DNA of 64,000 nucleotides. Source: Labia minor (lineage: Eukaryota; Arthropoda; Insecta; Dermaptera; Spongiphoridae). Made by a program: the position numbers and the translations under genes. The stretch spans positions 24,994,611 to 25,058,610 of the forward strand of contig OY720345.1 of assembly GCA_963082975.1 (NCBI GenBank), given 5' to 3'. How positions within the stretch are numbered: the first letter of the stretch is position 1; each line of letters opens with the position of its first letter. The notes under the pieces are model-generated. The model was not told the origin of the DNA. It did no database searches and saw only the letters and a list, made by a program, of their open reading frames with translations. Positions 46,622 through 61,600 of the stretch are shown one piece after another.

Positions 46622-49600
46622 TTATGAGCTCATTTTTTCAATCATATCCAGAATACTTGAATATCCTCCAGACACTAATGCAAACAATGAAAAAATAATG
46701 ATGATAACATTTTTTATTAATCTCCATCGAAATCTAAAAAAAAAAATCTAAATAATACCAGGAATTTTTTTATATTTAAATTTAAACTATTAATTATATA
46801 TGAAATTTGAAAAATATAGTAGTTCAGATGAAATATCTGATTATTCAACTTACAAACTTACCATATATTATTTCCCCCTAAATCAATATTTAAATCATTA
46901 TTACAATAACCTATACTTACATTCCTAAGTTATCATCCCAACGGCAGACAGTATCTAATACAGCAGGAATCATTAATCCTAAGTTAGAAAAGCAAACAGC
47001 ACCCACTAAAGAGATAAATGGCCCTAATTTTGGTACGGCAGCAGCTACACCAACTAAACAAAGTAGAAAATAAAAATAACAACAATATTATAAACAATTT
47101 GAAATACTGATCAATAATTTAAGACCAATAATAATATCAATATTTAAATCATTATAAAAATAATAATTACCATTCAAAGAAACCATAAATATCCGGAATA
47201 TTGTTTCAGTTAGAACATGAAACTTTGAAGGTATTTTAGGTAAAAGTAGGTCCATTGATAGTTTAGATGGAACGTAAAATTGAAGACCGTAAGTACAAAA
47301 AATGGCTAAGCCAATGCATATTTGAACTATTTGTCCTGGCCTGAGGATAAAATTATTATTTGATATAAGTTCTATATAAATATATAAATATATATCTCTA
47401 TATTATGTCTTACCAATCGTCTACAGTTACATTTAATGTTATTGTAGGTTGTGTATTTGCTCCATATTTTGCATAACCAAAGAAACCAATTACTGCATAC
47501 AGTACAATAACACAGGACATTGCAATATTTAATACTCCAGGGCATCCCAAGAAATGTTGAGGAGTTTTCATTGAATTCTCCAATGGCATTACCTATAAAA
47601 GTAAAACGATTATTAATTTTTTCTATCTGTGGCTCTACGGAACAAGAAAGGTTTTGCATCAAATATCCTTTGAGTTACTCCGATCCAACACGAATTTTAT
47701 TCTCTCTTACGTCCCTTCCTACATTGTCTGTCCACTGCTTTCTTGGTCTTCCAATCATTCACTTCCCAATCGATCTCCCCACAAATATATTTTTTTGCAA
47801 GTTTATCATCTCCCATTCTTGCCCACCTCAACCTTTTTGATTTTATTAATCTAACTATGTCTGGAGATCAGAGAGGTAATGTAATTCCTCGTTATATAGT
47901 CTCCGTAATTTCACGATGAACTCATCTTTTTTTGGCCCATAATTGCTGCAAGAAATCCTATTTTCAAATACTTTAAATTTATTCTCAACTCTCAAGATCA
48001 TAGACCATGTTTCATATCTATAAAATATAACCCATAATAAGTGTTATATATATTTAAAATATATTAATTTTGATTCCCTTGGATAATAATTTTGACAAAA
48101 TAAGCCCCTTTACTACATAATAACAAGCGCTACTGGATTGCAACCTTAATTTGAATTATTCCCGAATATTGTTGTCCTTCGTGATTATAATTTCTAAATA
48201 TTTAAATTTTTCTACATTTTCAAATTTTATTATTTTTATGTTAAGTTTTTGTGTATTAGTTCTATCTATCTCTAATACTTTGTCCTTATCGATATTAATT
48301 TCAAGTCCCCACCTCTTTTCTTGTGTTTATTAATTTTTCTACTACATTTTTAAATGAATTTGTCGAATCTTTTAAAATATTTAAATCGTCTGCGTAACTT
48401 AATACCTGAATTTTTTGCCCAAATGGATTTCGTCCGATTTATCTTCAATTTTTCGAATCACGTATTCTAATGCTAAATTAAATAAAAGTGATAATATAGC
48501 GTCTCATTGTATTAAGCTGTTCCGAATTTCAAAAGTTTCTGATAATTGACTCCCGCTTATTAATTTTTTATTATATGAAAATATTTATAAAAAGATAATA
48601 TCAATAAATGTTCTGGTAAATATAGTGATGAAATATTATATAAAGCTATGATATAAAAATATTTAAATGTCACTAACATTCATTACAGATATGCATAAAT
48701 CACACAATATACTTACAACTCCAATTCCTTCCATTGCAAAAATTACTGTACTTAAAAATAAAGGAACCCCAACTACTTCAGTCGCAAAGTAATTTTTATC
48801 ATCACCAATTGAGATACCATCCTGAAACAAATTATAAAAATATTATTTTATAAAAATTTTAATATTCTTTTTATTTATTTAATTGTACGAAAGATTTGCA
48901 ACCGCAATACACATATATTCGTAACAAATTCTAGTTCTTGAGTATTTTTATTTTAATATAAATAAATAGTGTACATTATGTCACATTTTTCAATTAAATA
49001 TAATTTTACTTAATATTTTAAAGTAATTTTAAATAATTGTCTTTTAAAATATATACTTTTGTTGGTTTTTAACCCTCAAGTAAAAAATCAATTTGTCAGT
49101 CGGTGGTCATCCCCCCAGCTATCTAACTATCCAACTCTCTCAACTAATTGTCTTTTTTTTACATTTGATATGTACTCGTATATGCAATGTACACAAGTCG
49201 ATAGAATGATTCTCACAATGTTTCTTTTCTTATTTTATTATTAATATTTTACTTTCAATTTTTTTTTTTACTTTTCGTTTTTAAAACTAACAATTTACTA
49301 TTATAATGGCATGTGTTTTACTTCATTTCTAATTTCAATCCCTTCTATTTATCTTATTTTTCAAATTTATTTAGGTTCTTTTATTGTTGAAAGTTTTTAC
49401 TTTCTTTTTTCTTTTTACTATCTCGCCAGAGATGTCGATATTTTGTTGTTTTTATACGTTTTGAAGGCCCCTGAGTCATTTTCACTAAGGTTGAAAAAAA
49501 TCGTCTCTATGTGTGTGTATGTAGACAGGATTACGCAAAAACGGTTTGAGCTAGAATAATGAAATTTGGTACACGGGCATTATTCAAAATTTGTAGTTTT

Positions 49601-52600
49601 CTATTAACTTTTGGGAAATATAATTCATTTTGAAGAGGGTCATTACCTACCACGGTTACATTTTTTTCCTCTAAATTGAACGTAAAAATAAAGATATATG
49701 TTTGATAGTTTTTCACGTGTTTAAAAATTCAATAACACTAGAATTTCAGCTTGATTGAATCACTGAAAGTACCGGAATTAATATTTTTAAATTTTGATTT
49801 AAAAATGAATGTAAAGGTTTTAAATTTAAATTTAATATATGTTAATTAATTAATTTAATTGAATAACAATAAATATCAATTTAAATTTTTTAATTAATTC
49901 ATTAATTAATCCAATTCAATTATACTTAATTTATAATTTAATTAATTAAATTTAATTTAAATATAGTATATGTTAATTAATCCAATTCAAATTTGCGAGA
50001 TAGTCAAGTGGAGACACTACAGATTTTTTATATTCTACTCGTTATATAAATAATATTCATATATTGTTTTATTAAATGAATAGTCATTTATTTGACGAAA
50101 TTTTAATTAAACTAATGTGAGCTCACACCATTTTTATTAACTTATCCAAAGACAAGATAATACAGATTATATCAAATTAATTTAAATATCAAAATAAATA
50201 ATTAATTAATAATTTCAAATTAAGATTTTAGATAATTTATTACAAATTTATGAGTCAATCTCTAATCACCTCGAAATCTGATGAGATTGTTTTCTTTCAC
50301 ATTTTACAATAAAATGTGCTTTATTTTTGATATTTCAAGTTCTTATGAAATTAAATTGTGGCTCTAATGATTATATTTTACTTACAAGAAGGGATAATAT
50401 ATACATAAGTAGATAAATTTAAATGATTGCTTACAAGTAAATTAACTGATATGTTGAATGGTCCTTTAAAAAGTATAAGTCAAGGTTTAATTTATAAGAA
50501 TAACTAACTTTTCTTTGATTTAGACTATTTAGAGAGTGTTATCTTCGGTGAGAGATTTATTTTGAATATTTGAATCTTAATGTTAACAATGAAATTTTCA
50601 GAATTCATATTCGTCACCAGTATATTTATTTTTTATTCAATTATTAAATAATAAACTTATTTTATAATTTACTCATACTGACCTTAAACATATAGTAGAG
50701 TGTTATAGCAAAACTAACAACAATTAGAACATTTGCCAGTGATGAGAATGGAATGAGCCATTTTAGATTTCGTATTAATGCCAATCCAATCAGTGGTAAA
50801 TAACTAATTAGGATAAAATATTGAATTACTAGTCCAGCATCCGGTTGATAATAATTCGCCACCTTAAAATAAAATCAATTTATTTTATTGTTATCTTTAT
50901 TCCCATGAATTTAAAATACTATATATCATAGATCGGGAACCTGATGTTATAAATAATATTCACCAGGAAAACTTAAAAATTTGAGGATTGATATAATTCA
51001 AAATAATTAGAAGATACTGTACTATATCTATTTTAAATATTTTAATTAAATCTGATACTAAAATACTAATAGAAATTGTATCATATTGAATAAAATAAAT
51101 AATGTAATTATGTAACTTACAGTTAAAAACGATTCAGCTATAAATACAACATAAACTGTGGCAGCACTATAATATGTAATAATTAAAGACCAATCCACAA
51201 ATAATCTGAAACAAAATAATTTGTTTATTTTCATTTACTGATTCATCATTTTGTTTTATTTATTTCACAACTAATTATATTGTACATTTGCCCGAAGGTA
51301 ATAATATATGGTATACAATTTTACAAAATCAAAGAATAATATAGGGGAGAGAAGGGGGATGAAAATAATTGGAAATGTGAACAGGAAAATTAGACAAGAA
51401 GTAGGAAGGAGTAGAAAATGTCAGTGAATTATTTAGAGCAGGGATCGGCAACCTTTTTCAATAGTCGGGTATATTTCTGAAATAATATAACAGGGGTATA
51501 TATATACACTTGGTGATACTTTGAGCCATATTGAAAAATCGAAAATGTTTAAGAGCCTGATCGCAAAAACATTTGACCTTTTTTTAGTAATAATTTAATA
51601 CTTAGTAATTTGAATGCGGGCACTTGAAAATGGCTTCGCGGGCAATCTGGTGCCGACCCCTGATTTAGAGAATTAAGAATTAACCCGCATTTTTAGATTC
51701 ATTCATGTTATCAACGTCGGGTTTGTTTTGTCATGTCACTTGTCTTGTCTGTTTGATTCTTTTTAGTCTTCTTAATTGTTCTTGAGTGTCTAAGAGTGGT
51801 TTGGCTTTGGGATTAAAATGTTTAAGGAGTTTGCCTTTATAGCGAAGGCTGTACATTTTTATTTCAGTCATCAAATATAACAATTAAAATATTATTCAAA
51901 AACAAATCCCGGTGAAATATATATTTTTTTAAAAATTTTTTATAAGAAATTTAATTTGTGAAAAGGACTTGTAGTAGCATATTTAATTTTAAAAAAAACA
52001 TTTTATTTCAAGAATTCTAATAAATTGTTTAAAAATTAAAATAAAAATATTATGTTTTATTAAATAATTATTATAATTATTATTTATTAAAAATAATTAT
52101 AAGTATATGAATTGTTTAATTTTGATAATTTTATCTATTGTAAATAAAAGTAATGAGATTCGTTTGCATAAACAATATTTGATTTTTTGAAAAATCTCTA
52201 ATTTTATGAAATTAATATTACGAATAATGAATACTTTATTCAGAAAACATGCTTTTTTATTTAAAGAAATTAATGAGAAAACTCAATTTTTTTTTAATTA
52301 AAATGTAAATATTGTTTTATAAGGTTTTTAATCACAATTAAGTTTTAAAAAATAAACAATATTAGATAATATTCTGCCACTTAAGAAATAATTATTGGTT
52401 AATTAATTTAATTAATTCACTAATTTGAATAAATATATGGAAAAGTATTTGACATGTTTGTTTGATAAAATGTAAAAATTGTGTTTACTGTCAGTCAGAA
52501 GGTGAAAATTTAGTGACCATCAGAAAGAATGAGTTAAGACAAGATTTTTAAAGTCTTGGCTTTGTTTTTAGTCAAAAGATAAATAAATGAAACCATAATA

Positions 52601-55600
52601 TTACAATTCTCAAAAATTTTCATGATCTTTTTTAATTTTGGTCAAAATTAGTCAGCTAAATCCCCTTGAGTGAATCCTTGATATAAAAATAATCCTATAT
52701 TATTTAATTATTGTACTTGACCCTTTATATTAATATTCTTTGTTGGTGGGAATAGTAATGTTCAATTTTTCTAAAGATGACCCGGATCCATACTCATAAG
52801 TTTGAAGAGATTTGCATTTGACCTTGGCCGAGTTCATCATGGTCCTTTATTGAGCAGGGTTAAATGCATCATGTAAAGTACAATTCATTTTCAATTTATG
52901 TCTTATTGAATATTAACTATAAGTTGTTAACATATTCTTTAACCTGTGTGTATTAATTATTATTATTATTATATATATATTATTAAATTTTCTTAATATA
53001 TTTATTATTTAATAATAATATCTTAAATAAGGATAATGTATTAATTAATTATTATTAATTAAAAAATAGTTATCAAAACTAATTATATAATTTTTCTATC
53101 AAATATTAAAAGACAAATTTAAAAAATAATTTTTCCCAGACCTTTTTGTTTCCTCAAATTTTCATTAAATTAATTTCATTCATTTTTTTTATCTTTAAAA
53201 CTATCGTTTGCAATATATTTACCTATATATATTAATTTCTATTTATTTAATGACTTTGATAGCTATTTTAAATATTTGCATAAGAAAATGTAAAAAGTTT
53301 TATGAGTTTTAAATCTAGGAATTTTAATTACTTCTAATTGAAACTGACAGTAAATATCCACTCCTAGAGGATATCCGGGATAATGTTTCCGCATCTAAAG
53401 CCATCCAATTGTTCAATTTATCTGAAATTCATGCCTCATTTATATTGGAAAGCACTTTGACTTTTTAAATTAATTAAAATGAATATCTTATTTTATTTTT
53501 TTTTAATTTAATATGTTAATATTGTTATATAAAATAAATAAAAAGTTAACTTTCTTAATAAACAACTATTGACAAAGAAAAAATATTTTCAAAAATATTT
53601 ATCTAAATGAATAAGTACATCAACATTATATCATTAAAAATCTTTCTTAATAACTATAATTAATTTAAAATTATTACTCATTCAAATGTATATCAAAAAT
53701 GATTCATTATTATTTATTTGAACAGAAAATATATCCTTATATGTAAAGTAATATGTTTATAAGTTTGAAAAGAAAACTTCCCATTCCCACCTTCTAAGTA
53801 AAATAAGAAAAAACTAATATACATATATAAAATTAATAAAAATTTTTTTTAGAATAATAATCTATTCATATAAAAATATTACTTGGTCCACATCTCTCTC
53901 ACTCGTAATAATTTTATTTAAATATATATTATCATTTTTATTCTTTAATGCTATTTTTCTAAATAAACAATTTTTATTTAATTTACTTCATTAATTTTGT
54001 TAATTAATGTTAGAACATTAATTAATTCATGTTATTTATTTATATATTTTATATTTTAATAATTAACTTGATGGTTTTTTATACTTTGTCTTCCTTTAAT
54101 AGTAATTAATTACCAAAAAAAAACAATATGTTGATTGACAAGAATTGAAATAGGTAGAAAGTGAACGCGAATCTCTATCACGATTTTGGTGAATTCTTTT
54201 TCCTGTCTCTGCCAATTCACTATAATTTAAAGTGAATTGGCATTAAAAAATAAAATATTTTATTTAGTTGCCATTGCTCAGTAGATATAACATGATGATG
54301 ACATTTTTTAATGAGCGTTGTTAGTTTATTAGCTAATATAATTATTAATAATTATATGATGTTACTATTTATTCAAATATTTTTTTGTTTTATCATTTTA
54401 TTTTTAATGCTAAACATGATACAATTTTTATCATTACAATTTTAATATTTTCATGTTTTGTTCATCATTCATTGTCAATATTATTAATTGATTCTAATTA
54501 TATATAAGATCATTATTTTAATATTTTTAATATAATAAAAGGTTTCAATGTATTAAATTTTATAATGGTAATAGTGACAATAATAATTATAATTACAACA
54601 TAAGGAAGGAATTCAAATTAATGAGTATATTATTATGTTTCTAAACTCAGATTAATATTCCAATTGAATCATTGCTATGTTAAGATTTTGATACCCTTTG
54701 TTATTTATTGTCATCTCTTTGTAATTACTCTAAGAAAAATTACTTTAATTTAAATTTTAAAATTTTTCAACAATAATTTATTTTTCATATTTATTTCAGG
54801 TGTTCTTTAAATGAAATCATTTTTACTTTTATTAAACAAAAACCTAACAAGTATACTATACAAGTTTTATATTAGTTATGTTATGCGAAGGTCAGTATAG
54901 AATGAATGTGGAATTTAGAACGCCACTACAATATTTTCCGGATTCTTTTTTAGTTATTTATTTATTTAACTATCTCCAATCGATCCAAAGAAGAAATCAT
55001 ATTCATTTTTTTCTTGTGAGATTTTTTAAATGTTTTTAATTATGAGTAATTCTTAAAAAAAAGAAATGCAATTAATTTAGGTACTCTAGTCAATTTTTTA
55101 TTGTATTCTTTCTGGCTCGCCAGACAACTTTCGCTTTGAAGTGATTCACGGAAATGCCCAATTGAACTGGAGGGAGAACCAGAATGAACTTTCATCTAAT
55201 GATATCACTTAATGATTGACAGTTTAACTTTATCTATGAATTAAAATTATTGGTTTAATACACTTTACTCTTAAACTATCAATTACAAAATAAATTTTTA
55301 TTATTTTATTATAAAATACGTCCATAACATATTACTTTTGTAAGTAATGACTACTTCTAGATAATGTTGTATAAAACTATATATTTTATATTTATTATTT
55401 CTTTTTTTTATTATTGATCTTATATTAAATAAAAATAGAATAAATTAAATATTTTATTTACCCGGCTGCCTTGCTATATTTTCGCAATTTTTGAGGGCCG
55501 ATCCGAAAAATGGTTGCAGCTGTTTCTGAATAACCCAAAGATGGAATTTTTGCTTTTCGACAAACTGTATGAGATGAACTAACCTGTGAAAATATAATTA

Positions 55601-58600
55601 TATATATAAATTAATATAATAATATATTTTTGATCAAAATGTAGGCGTTAGTATTATTCGATGTTTGTTCAAAAGAAAAGGTGAATTTTGAATAATTTCG
55701 AAAAGTATTTATTTATTCATCAATATCTAGTTTGTCCCCTTCAAAATAATTCCCCTCAGATATAATGCACTTTTGCCAACACTTCTTCCAATCGTCGAAT
55801 CACTTCTGAAATGCGCTTTTCGGTATGGCTATCAACTCGTTCTTCAATTACGACTTTATCTCATCAATTGTGGCTAAACACTTTCCTTTCATTGGTCTCT
55901 TCAGTTTTAGGAATAGGAAAAAGTCGTAGGGAACCACATCTTGTGAATACGGTGGGGCATGAATACGTTGTTGTTTTTGGCCACAAAATTACGAACAAGC
56001 AATGATGTGTGATCTGGTGGATTATCGTGATGCAGAATCCATGATTTGTTTTTCCACAATTCCGATCGTTTGAGACGTATTGCTTCACGCAAACGTTGAC
56101 AAACATCCTTGTAGTATTTCTTATTAACAGTACGACCTGATGGCAAGGACTCATGATGCACCACTTCATTGTTATTGAAGAAAACAGTAAACAAAACCTC
56201 ACAGGACGTTCATCATCATCATCTTCTCGGCCTTCTGTACAACTTATAATCATTTTTTTGAGACAAAGTAGACTCGCCAAATACTACAAGATTTTTTTAA
56301 GTGCGTTGTCACACTTTATTCCATTTTTAACGCAAAATTTAATACAGATTCTTTAATCCATTTTTTTAAGTGAAAAATCGAAGAACACCCAAACACTTGA
56401 CTAACTTTTTCAGTTCTCAAAAACAAACTACTAATCCAAAATGGCTGATAAAGTCAATATATGAGAAACATATGTGTACCAACATAACCAAAAAAAATTT
56501 CGATAATTCAAAAATACCAATTTTTCAAAATTCACCTTTTCTTTTGTACAGACCTTGTATAAAATTATTGGATGCAGTTTCGGAATCTTTTTTTTTTAAT
56601 GTAATTGATGTTAATCTCTCTAATAATAATTAGATAATTTTATAAAAAACAAAAATAAAATAAAAAATAGCGATATTTAAAATATTTTGAAAGATTTCTA
56701 AATTTAAATTATGGTATAAAGCTATAAAGAATAGAAACTTACTTTAACAAATAAATATATATAATCATAAATAAATATTGAAGATTTGGATAATAATTTC
56801 AATTGAATGTTTTGTTTTCTGTATTAATTAATATAAAAATTATTTAAATATCTTATTCACACAATTAACTTATTTTCTTAATAAAAAAATTTTTATATTT
56901 CAATAATAGATCAAAGGGCTCCGATTAAAAGGCAAGTGGATTCTTAACTCTTAGTCAGATATAAAATCCATTAATAAAGAAATAATTCACTACAAAATAA
57001 ATTGAATTATGAAAATATATCCATTCTTTTCTTCATTCAATTTATATGGTACATATATCTGTTTTGCTTCTTTTTCTATAGATTTTGAATTAATTCTATT
57101 TTTTACCTATCGACGATAGGAATGGAAGGTATTCTTTTCATACCAAATTTCAAATGTGGAGATTTTTACATATCTCGACGAATCATGCATTTTGAAAAAA
57201 GTATTTTTAGCATGATGTCCGTCTTTCCGTCCGTCCGTCTTTCCGTCCGTCCGTTGTGTGCACGTATAGGTGTGTACAGCTTGAACTGCTCAACGGATTT
57301 TGATAAAATTTGGTATATTTACTTCATGCATCAGTAGCATGAATTCATCAACTTTTGTTGTATTATATATCCGGAAATTGGAAGTGGCAGTTTACAAAGT
57401 ATTAATTTTATATTCATTGTCGGGAAATACCTGAGTATTTACTTTTGGGTATAAAATCAACAATTTCTCCTATCACTTTTGGGGAAGATAATCTGGAACA
57501 GGCCAGGAAAGAAGCTTTCCAAAATTCCGGAAAAAGTTTCTATACTAATAAAGAAAGGATAGATAAAACTAGAAAAAAAAAAGAATTTAAAATAGGCGAG
57601 ATGGTATACATCGAGAATGGGAATAAAATAAACCGTAGGAAAACGGATAAAGTAAGGATGGGCCCATTCAAAATAACAAAAAGAATTTCCTCATCCATAT
57701 ACGAGGTCGACTGTGGAAAAAAAAAATTTATCAAACTGTTTCCACTTCAGTAAATTGACACCTTTTTCTTCTGAAGAAAAAGCCTAAGGGGGTAAGATGT
57801 AAAATATTTATATTTACTTCTACCTATTTATATGTGTTATGGATATCTAATTGACTCATTTATTGTTTATCTATTTGTATGTATTTTGTTTATAAACTTG
57901 TAAAATAATTTAAAAGATAATAAACTTGAAAATTAATTATTCTTCTTAGATATAATAAATTCTGTATGTTATTATTTTACATATATTTATATAATGTTAT
58001 TTAGAAATTAATTTATTTCAAATCGTCGGTCAGTTCTGTGCCTGGCCACAGCTCATATTTGATTTTATCCTAATAGTTTTAATTTTTTTTTATATGTGAT
58101 GTACACATAAATTCCAAATATTTAAATTATTATTCGCAAAAGAGTTGTGTCAACTATTCACTACAAAGATTTGTTTTTGTTATTTAACTTTTTGTAAAAA
58201 TAGATATACCTAACTAATATATAAAAATAGATTTGAACTAACCAGCATTTGAACACAATGAGTACAAACATAGCCAATGACAATTGTTCCAATCATTCCG
58301 AAAATAAGGCCTCCATTTTTAAATGCTAAGGGCATAGCCAGAATACCTGTGCCAAGGGAGCCCTTAAGTAAATGCATTAATACACCCACATCACTAAAAA
58401 CAAACGTTTACATATAATTAATGTATATTTAAATATATATTCAAAATTAATTAAATCATTCAAAATAGATTTATCTACTCACCTATTTGGCTTTTCCACA
58501 TTTCGATGTTCAAATGGATTATAAGTAGGATCAATTTCAATATCTTTTCTATCAGCTAATTTTGTTCTGCAAAAGAATTGAAATATTTATTAATTCAACT

Positions 58601-61600
58601 TATCAATTAAATTTTGGAAGTTGATTGACTAATGGGTTCTTTGAAAGTAACTTAGGGAGAAGGATTATATTTCAAATAATATATGCTTATATATCCTCCA
58701 CCTCTTTTGATCCTGAAATTTATTGAATAAAATATTTAATGTTATTTTTTGAACTCGATTTTTGACTTTCATTTATGTTTTTTAATTGTAAATGTGTTTA
58801 TGGTAAGCATTTTTTATAAATTAATTATTTAAAGAAAAATAACTCTCTTCTTAAAATAGATTTAGAATGGGGTCATTGCACAAAAAAATTTTATTTTACT
58901 ATTTAAACAACACTTCCGTAACAAATTGAGAAAAAAAAATATTTCAAAAAAATGTTAATAATTAACTGAGTTATAGTAAAACGAAAATTAAGACCGTTTG
59001 AAACGTGCTCTTTTCGCGCGCTTGCTACGTGACGTCAGAGGCTGGTACGCACGCTATATGGAACCGGCTTGTGTACACGAGGTGATATGAGTGATACATT
59101 TAATCGACCGAAAATGGAGAATATCAGTGAAAATGTTAATAATTCAAAGAAGAAAGGATCGTATAAGTGGTGCTTTGTACCAGAGTGCACTAATACAAGT
59201 ATAAAAACACCGAACAAAGTATTTTTAACAGTCCCACGTGATATTAAACGTCGAAAAATGTGGTTGAAAATGGCAAGACGTGACGATGTAGCGAATCCAC
59301 CAACAAGTTGTTTGTTTTGTTGTGAAGATCATTTCAACGTACGTATGATAAATTCATGATTTATACAGAACAATAATATATAACCAACAATAACATAACC
59401 AAAATAATATACTTATTTTCGTCTAATTTTCGTCTTGTAATTTTAAACAATATTATTAAACATATTACACTTAATTTCCTATTATGTTAAATTAAATATA
59501 AGAATTATACATTTAAATATTTACATAAATGTATTCTTATTTTATTAAATCAATAAATATATGGATAAATTTTAATAAGTATGAAAATTTTTCTATAATT
59601 GATTGCCTGGAAATAGAAATTCAAAAACCCACTAATGCAGTACATCAAGCTCTAACGTGGTCAGATTACAAAAAGTGCAATACTTTAAAATATCTGATAT
59701 CTTCGACACCAGATGGAATGATCAATTATATTTCTTGCGGTTATGGAGGAAGAACATCAGATGCGCTTATAGTGGAAAATTGTGGCTACTTAAATGAAAT
59801 ACCCCCGGGTTGTGGAATTATGGCAGATCGCGGATTTAAACATATTGAACATTTATTAATCCAAAAAAAGTGTGTATTGATTAGACCCCCCAGCGTCGCA
59901 AACTCTGCTAAACCATCAAAAGCAGAAATGATGCAAACTAAAAGGATTGCAAGTTTACGAATACATATTGAACGGGTAATAAGAAGATTGAGAGAATTTA
60001 ATTATCTTCAACCTCATTCCTGCATTCATCATGAAGCCATTAGTACAACTGATAATATTATTATCATTGCAGCAGCACTTATTAATTTACAACAACCAAT
60101 TATAAATCAGTGAGAATAAAATTAGTTTTGTAATGCAATATTCGAATTTTATTATTTTCAATTATTATATTTTCCTCTACATTTTTTACATTTTTTTTAT
60201 TTTTTTTATTTTTGTACAGATCCCAAAAGTAATGGAAATATATTTTTTTCCCAGAATTTGGATGAATTACAGATTAAATTTTTAGTATAATCTTAATCAT
60301 AATTCACCCACACGAGTTTAAATTATCAGATTGAGCCTTAACGAAGCCTGGCTGTGTCATGTTTCGCAATTACTGCGAATTTGACGGCGACTTGATGGAA
60401 AAAGATCAAAAAACTTGCACAAATACCTTTCGGTAGGTTAAACGCTCGATTGTGTACCAGCGTGGGACGTCACGAAGCGGCCGTCCAATCAGAACACGTT
60501 TAAGCCACGTGGTTAAATTCGAATTTTTTCAGCGTTTTCAATAAATTATAATTAATTGTCAAAGTATTAAATATTATTTTAAATATCATATTCGTATTTA
60601 CTATATTCAATATAGTTTAAAAAAAAATTTCAGCGAAAAAAAAAATTTTATGCAACAACCCCATTCCTACACTAAACCCATCTGATATTAGTTTTTAATG
60701 TTAAAAAATTTTACTGGAAAGAAAATTTTTTTCAAATTCGTCACTTAACATTATCTTCAAGTGGAGAATAGGTATGACATTTGAATAAAATCTATTGTAT
60801 TTTAATTAGTTATTAAATGGAAGTTAAAATGAAAGTGTGAAAAAAATAAAAATTATAAATATTATTGTTTAATTAATACATGTACAGGAAACTCTTTTGA
60901 TAATTAATTTTTAAGTATTTTTCATATTATTTTTTTCTTATTATCTCTAATCTGGTTGATATTGAATAATCTTGACTTAATTACGATATATAAAAACACT
61001 TTTTTAATCAATGAATAAAAAATTCAAGGTATTTGGACATTGTATTAAAATTTAAAAAAAATTAACATTTAACACAATTTTCTGAAAACATTTATTACAC
61101 CTTCAATAATATTTTTTTTTCTAAGATGGTTTTCGGAAAGTAATAACATTTTTTGAAAAATAAATTTCTTTATTATTTTAAAAAATATTTTCTATGCTAT
61201 TACACTTACCATAATAAGAAATGTTAATTTTGATCAATTGATTTTGGATAAAATTTTTACGCTTATTTATTGTTTATTTAATGAAATAATTATTAAAAAA
61301 AATTAATAAAAATATTTTTATTTTGTTTTCAAAATAGTACTTAATGGTACATAAATTGATTAAATTAGTTAATACACGTTTGACTTTGGTTTCAAAAAAT
61401 CTGAAGAAGACGTTTTTTGCATTTAATGATTAACATAAAAATAAATTTAATTAATTTTAGCTATCTTCTGTTCAGTTTCCGATTTAAGAATTTAAAAGTG
61501 AAATTTTTATGTAATGGAAATAAATTTTATAAATTATTTCATAATTTGGTATTTTTAAATAAGTCATTTAAAAATTTTTAATAATTATTTCAAAAATCAG

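Larger units (their letters stand above)
58867..60664 (+). mobile_element. PIF/Harbinger-ISL2EU-type transposon with THAP domain, in transporter intron 1
   Basis: The ends are GGGGTCATTGCAC on the left (58869) and, reversed, GGGGTTGTTGCAT on the right (60662). They are flanked by AT on both sides, consistent with a 2-base target duplication. Subterminal repeats GTGACGTC..GGCTGGTAC (59030-59050) and their complement (60445-60475) mirror each other. It encodes a THAP exon and a DDE_Tnp_4 domain with a short gap. The 1.8 kb length suggests internal loss of the linker/HTH part. The AT duplication favours the ISL2EU branch, as inference only. Confidence 0.75.

Noticed and set aside
57445-57753. 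Considered as a host gene because it is open for 102 codons
   Set aside because: Its residues fit the C-terminal part of LTR-element integrase and it directly precedes a purine tract and LTR-like repeat, so it is an element fossil.
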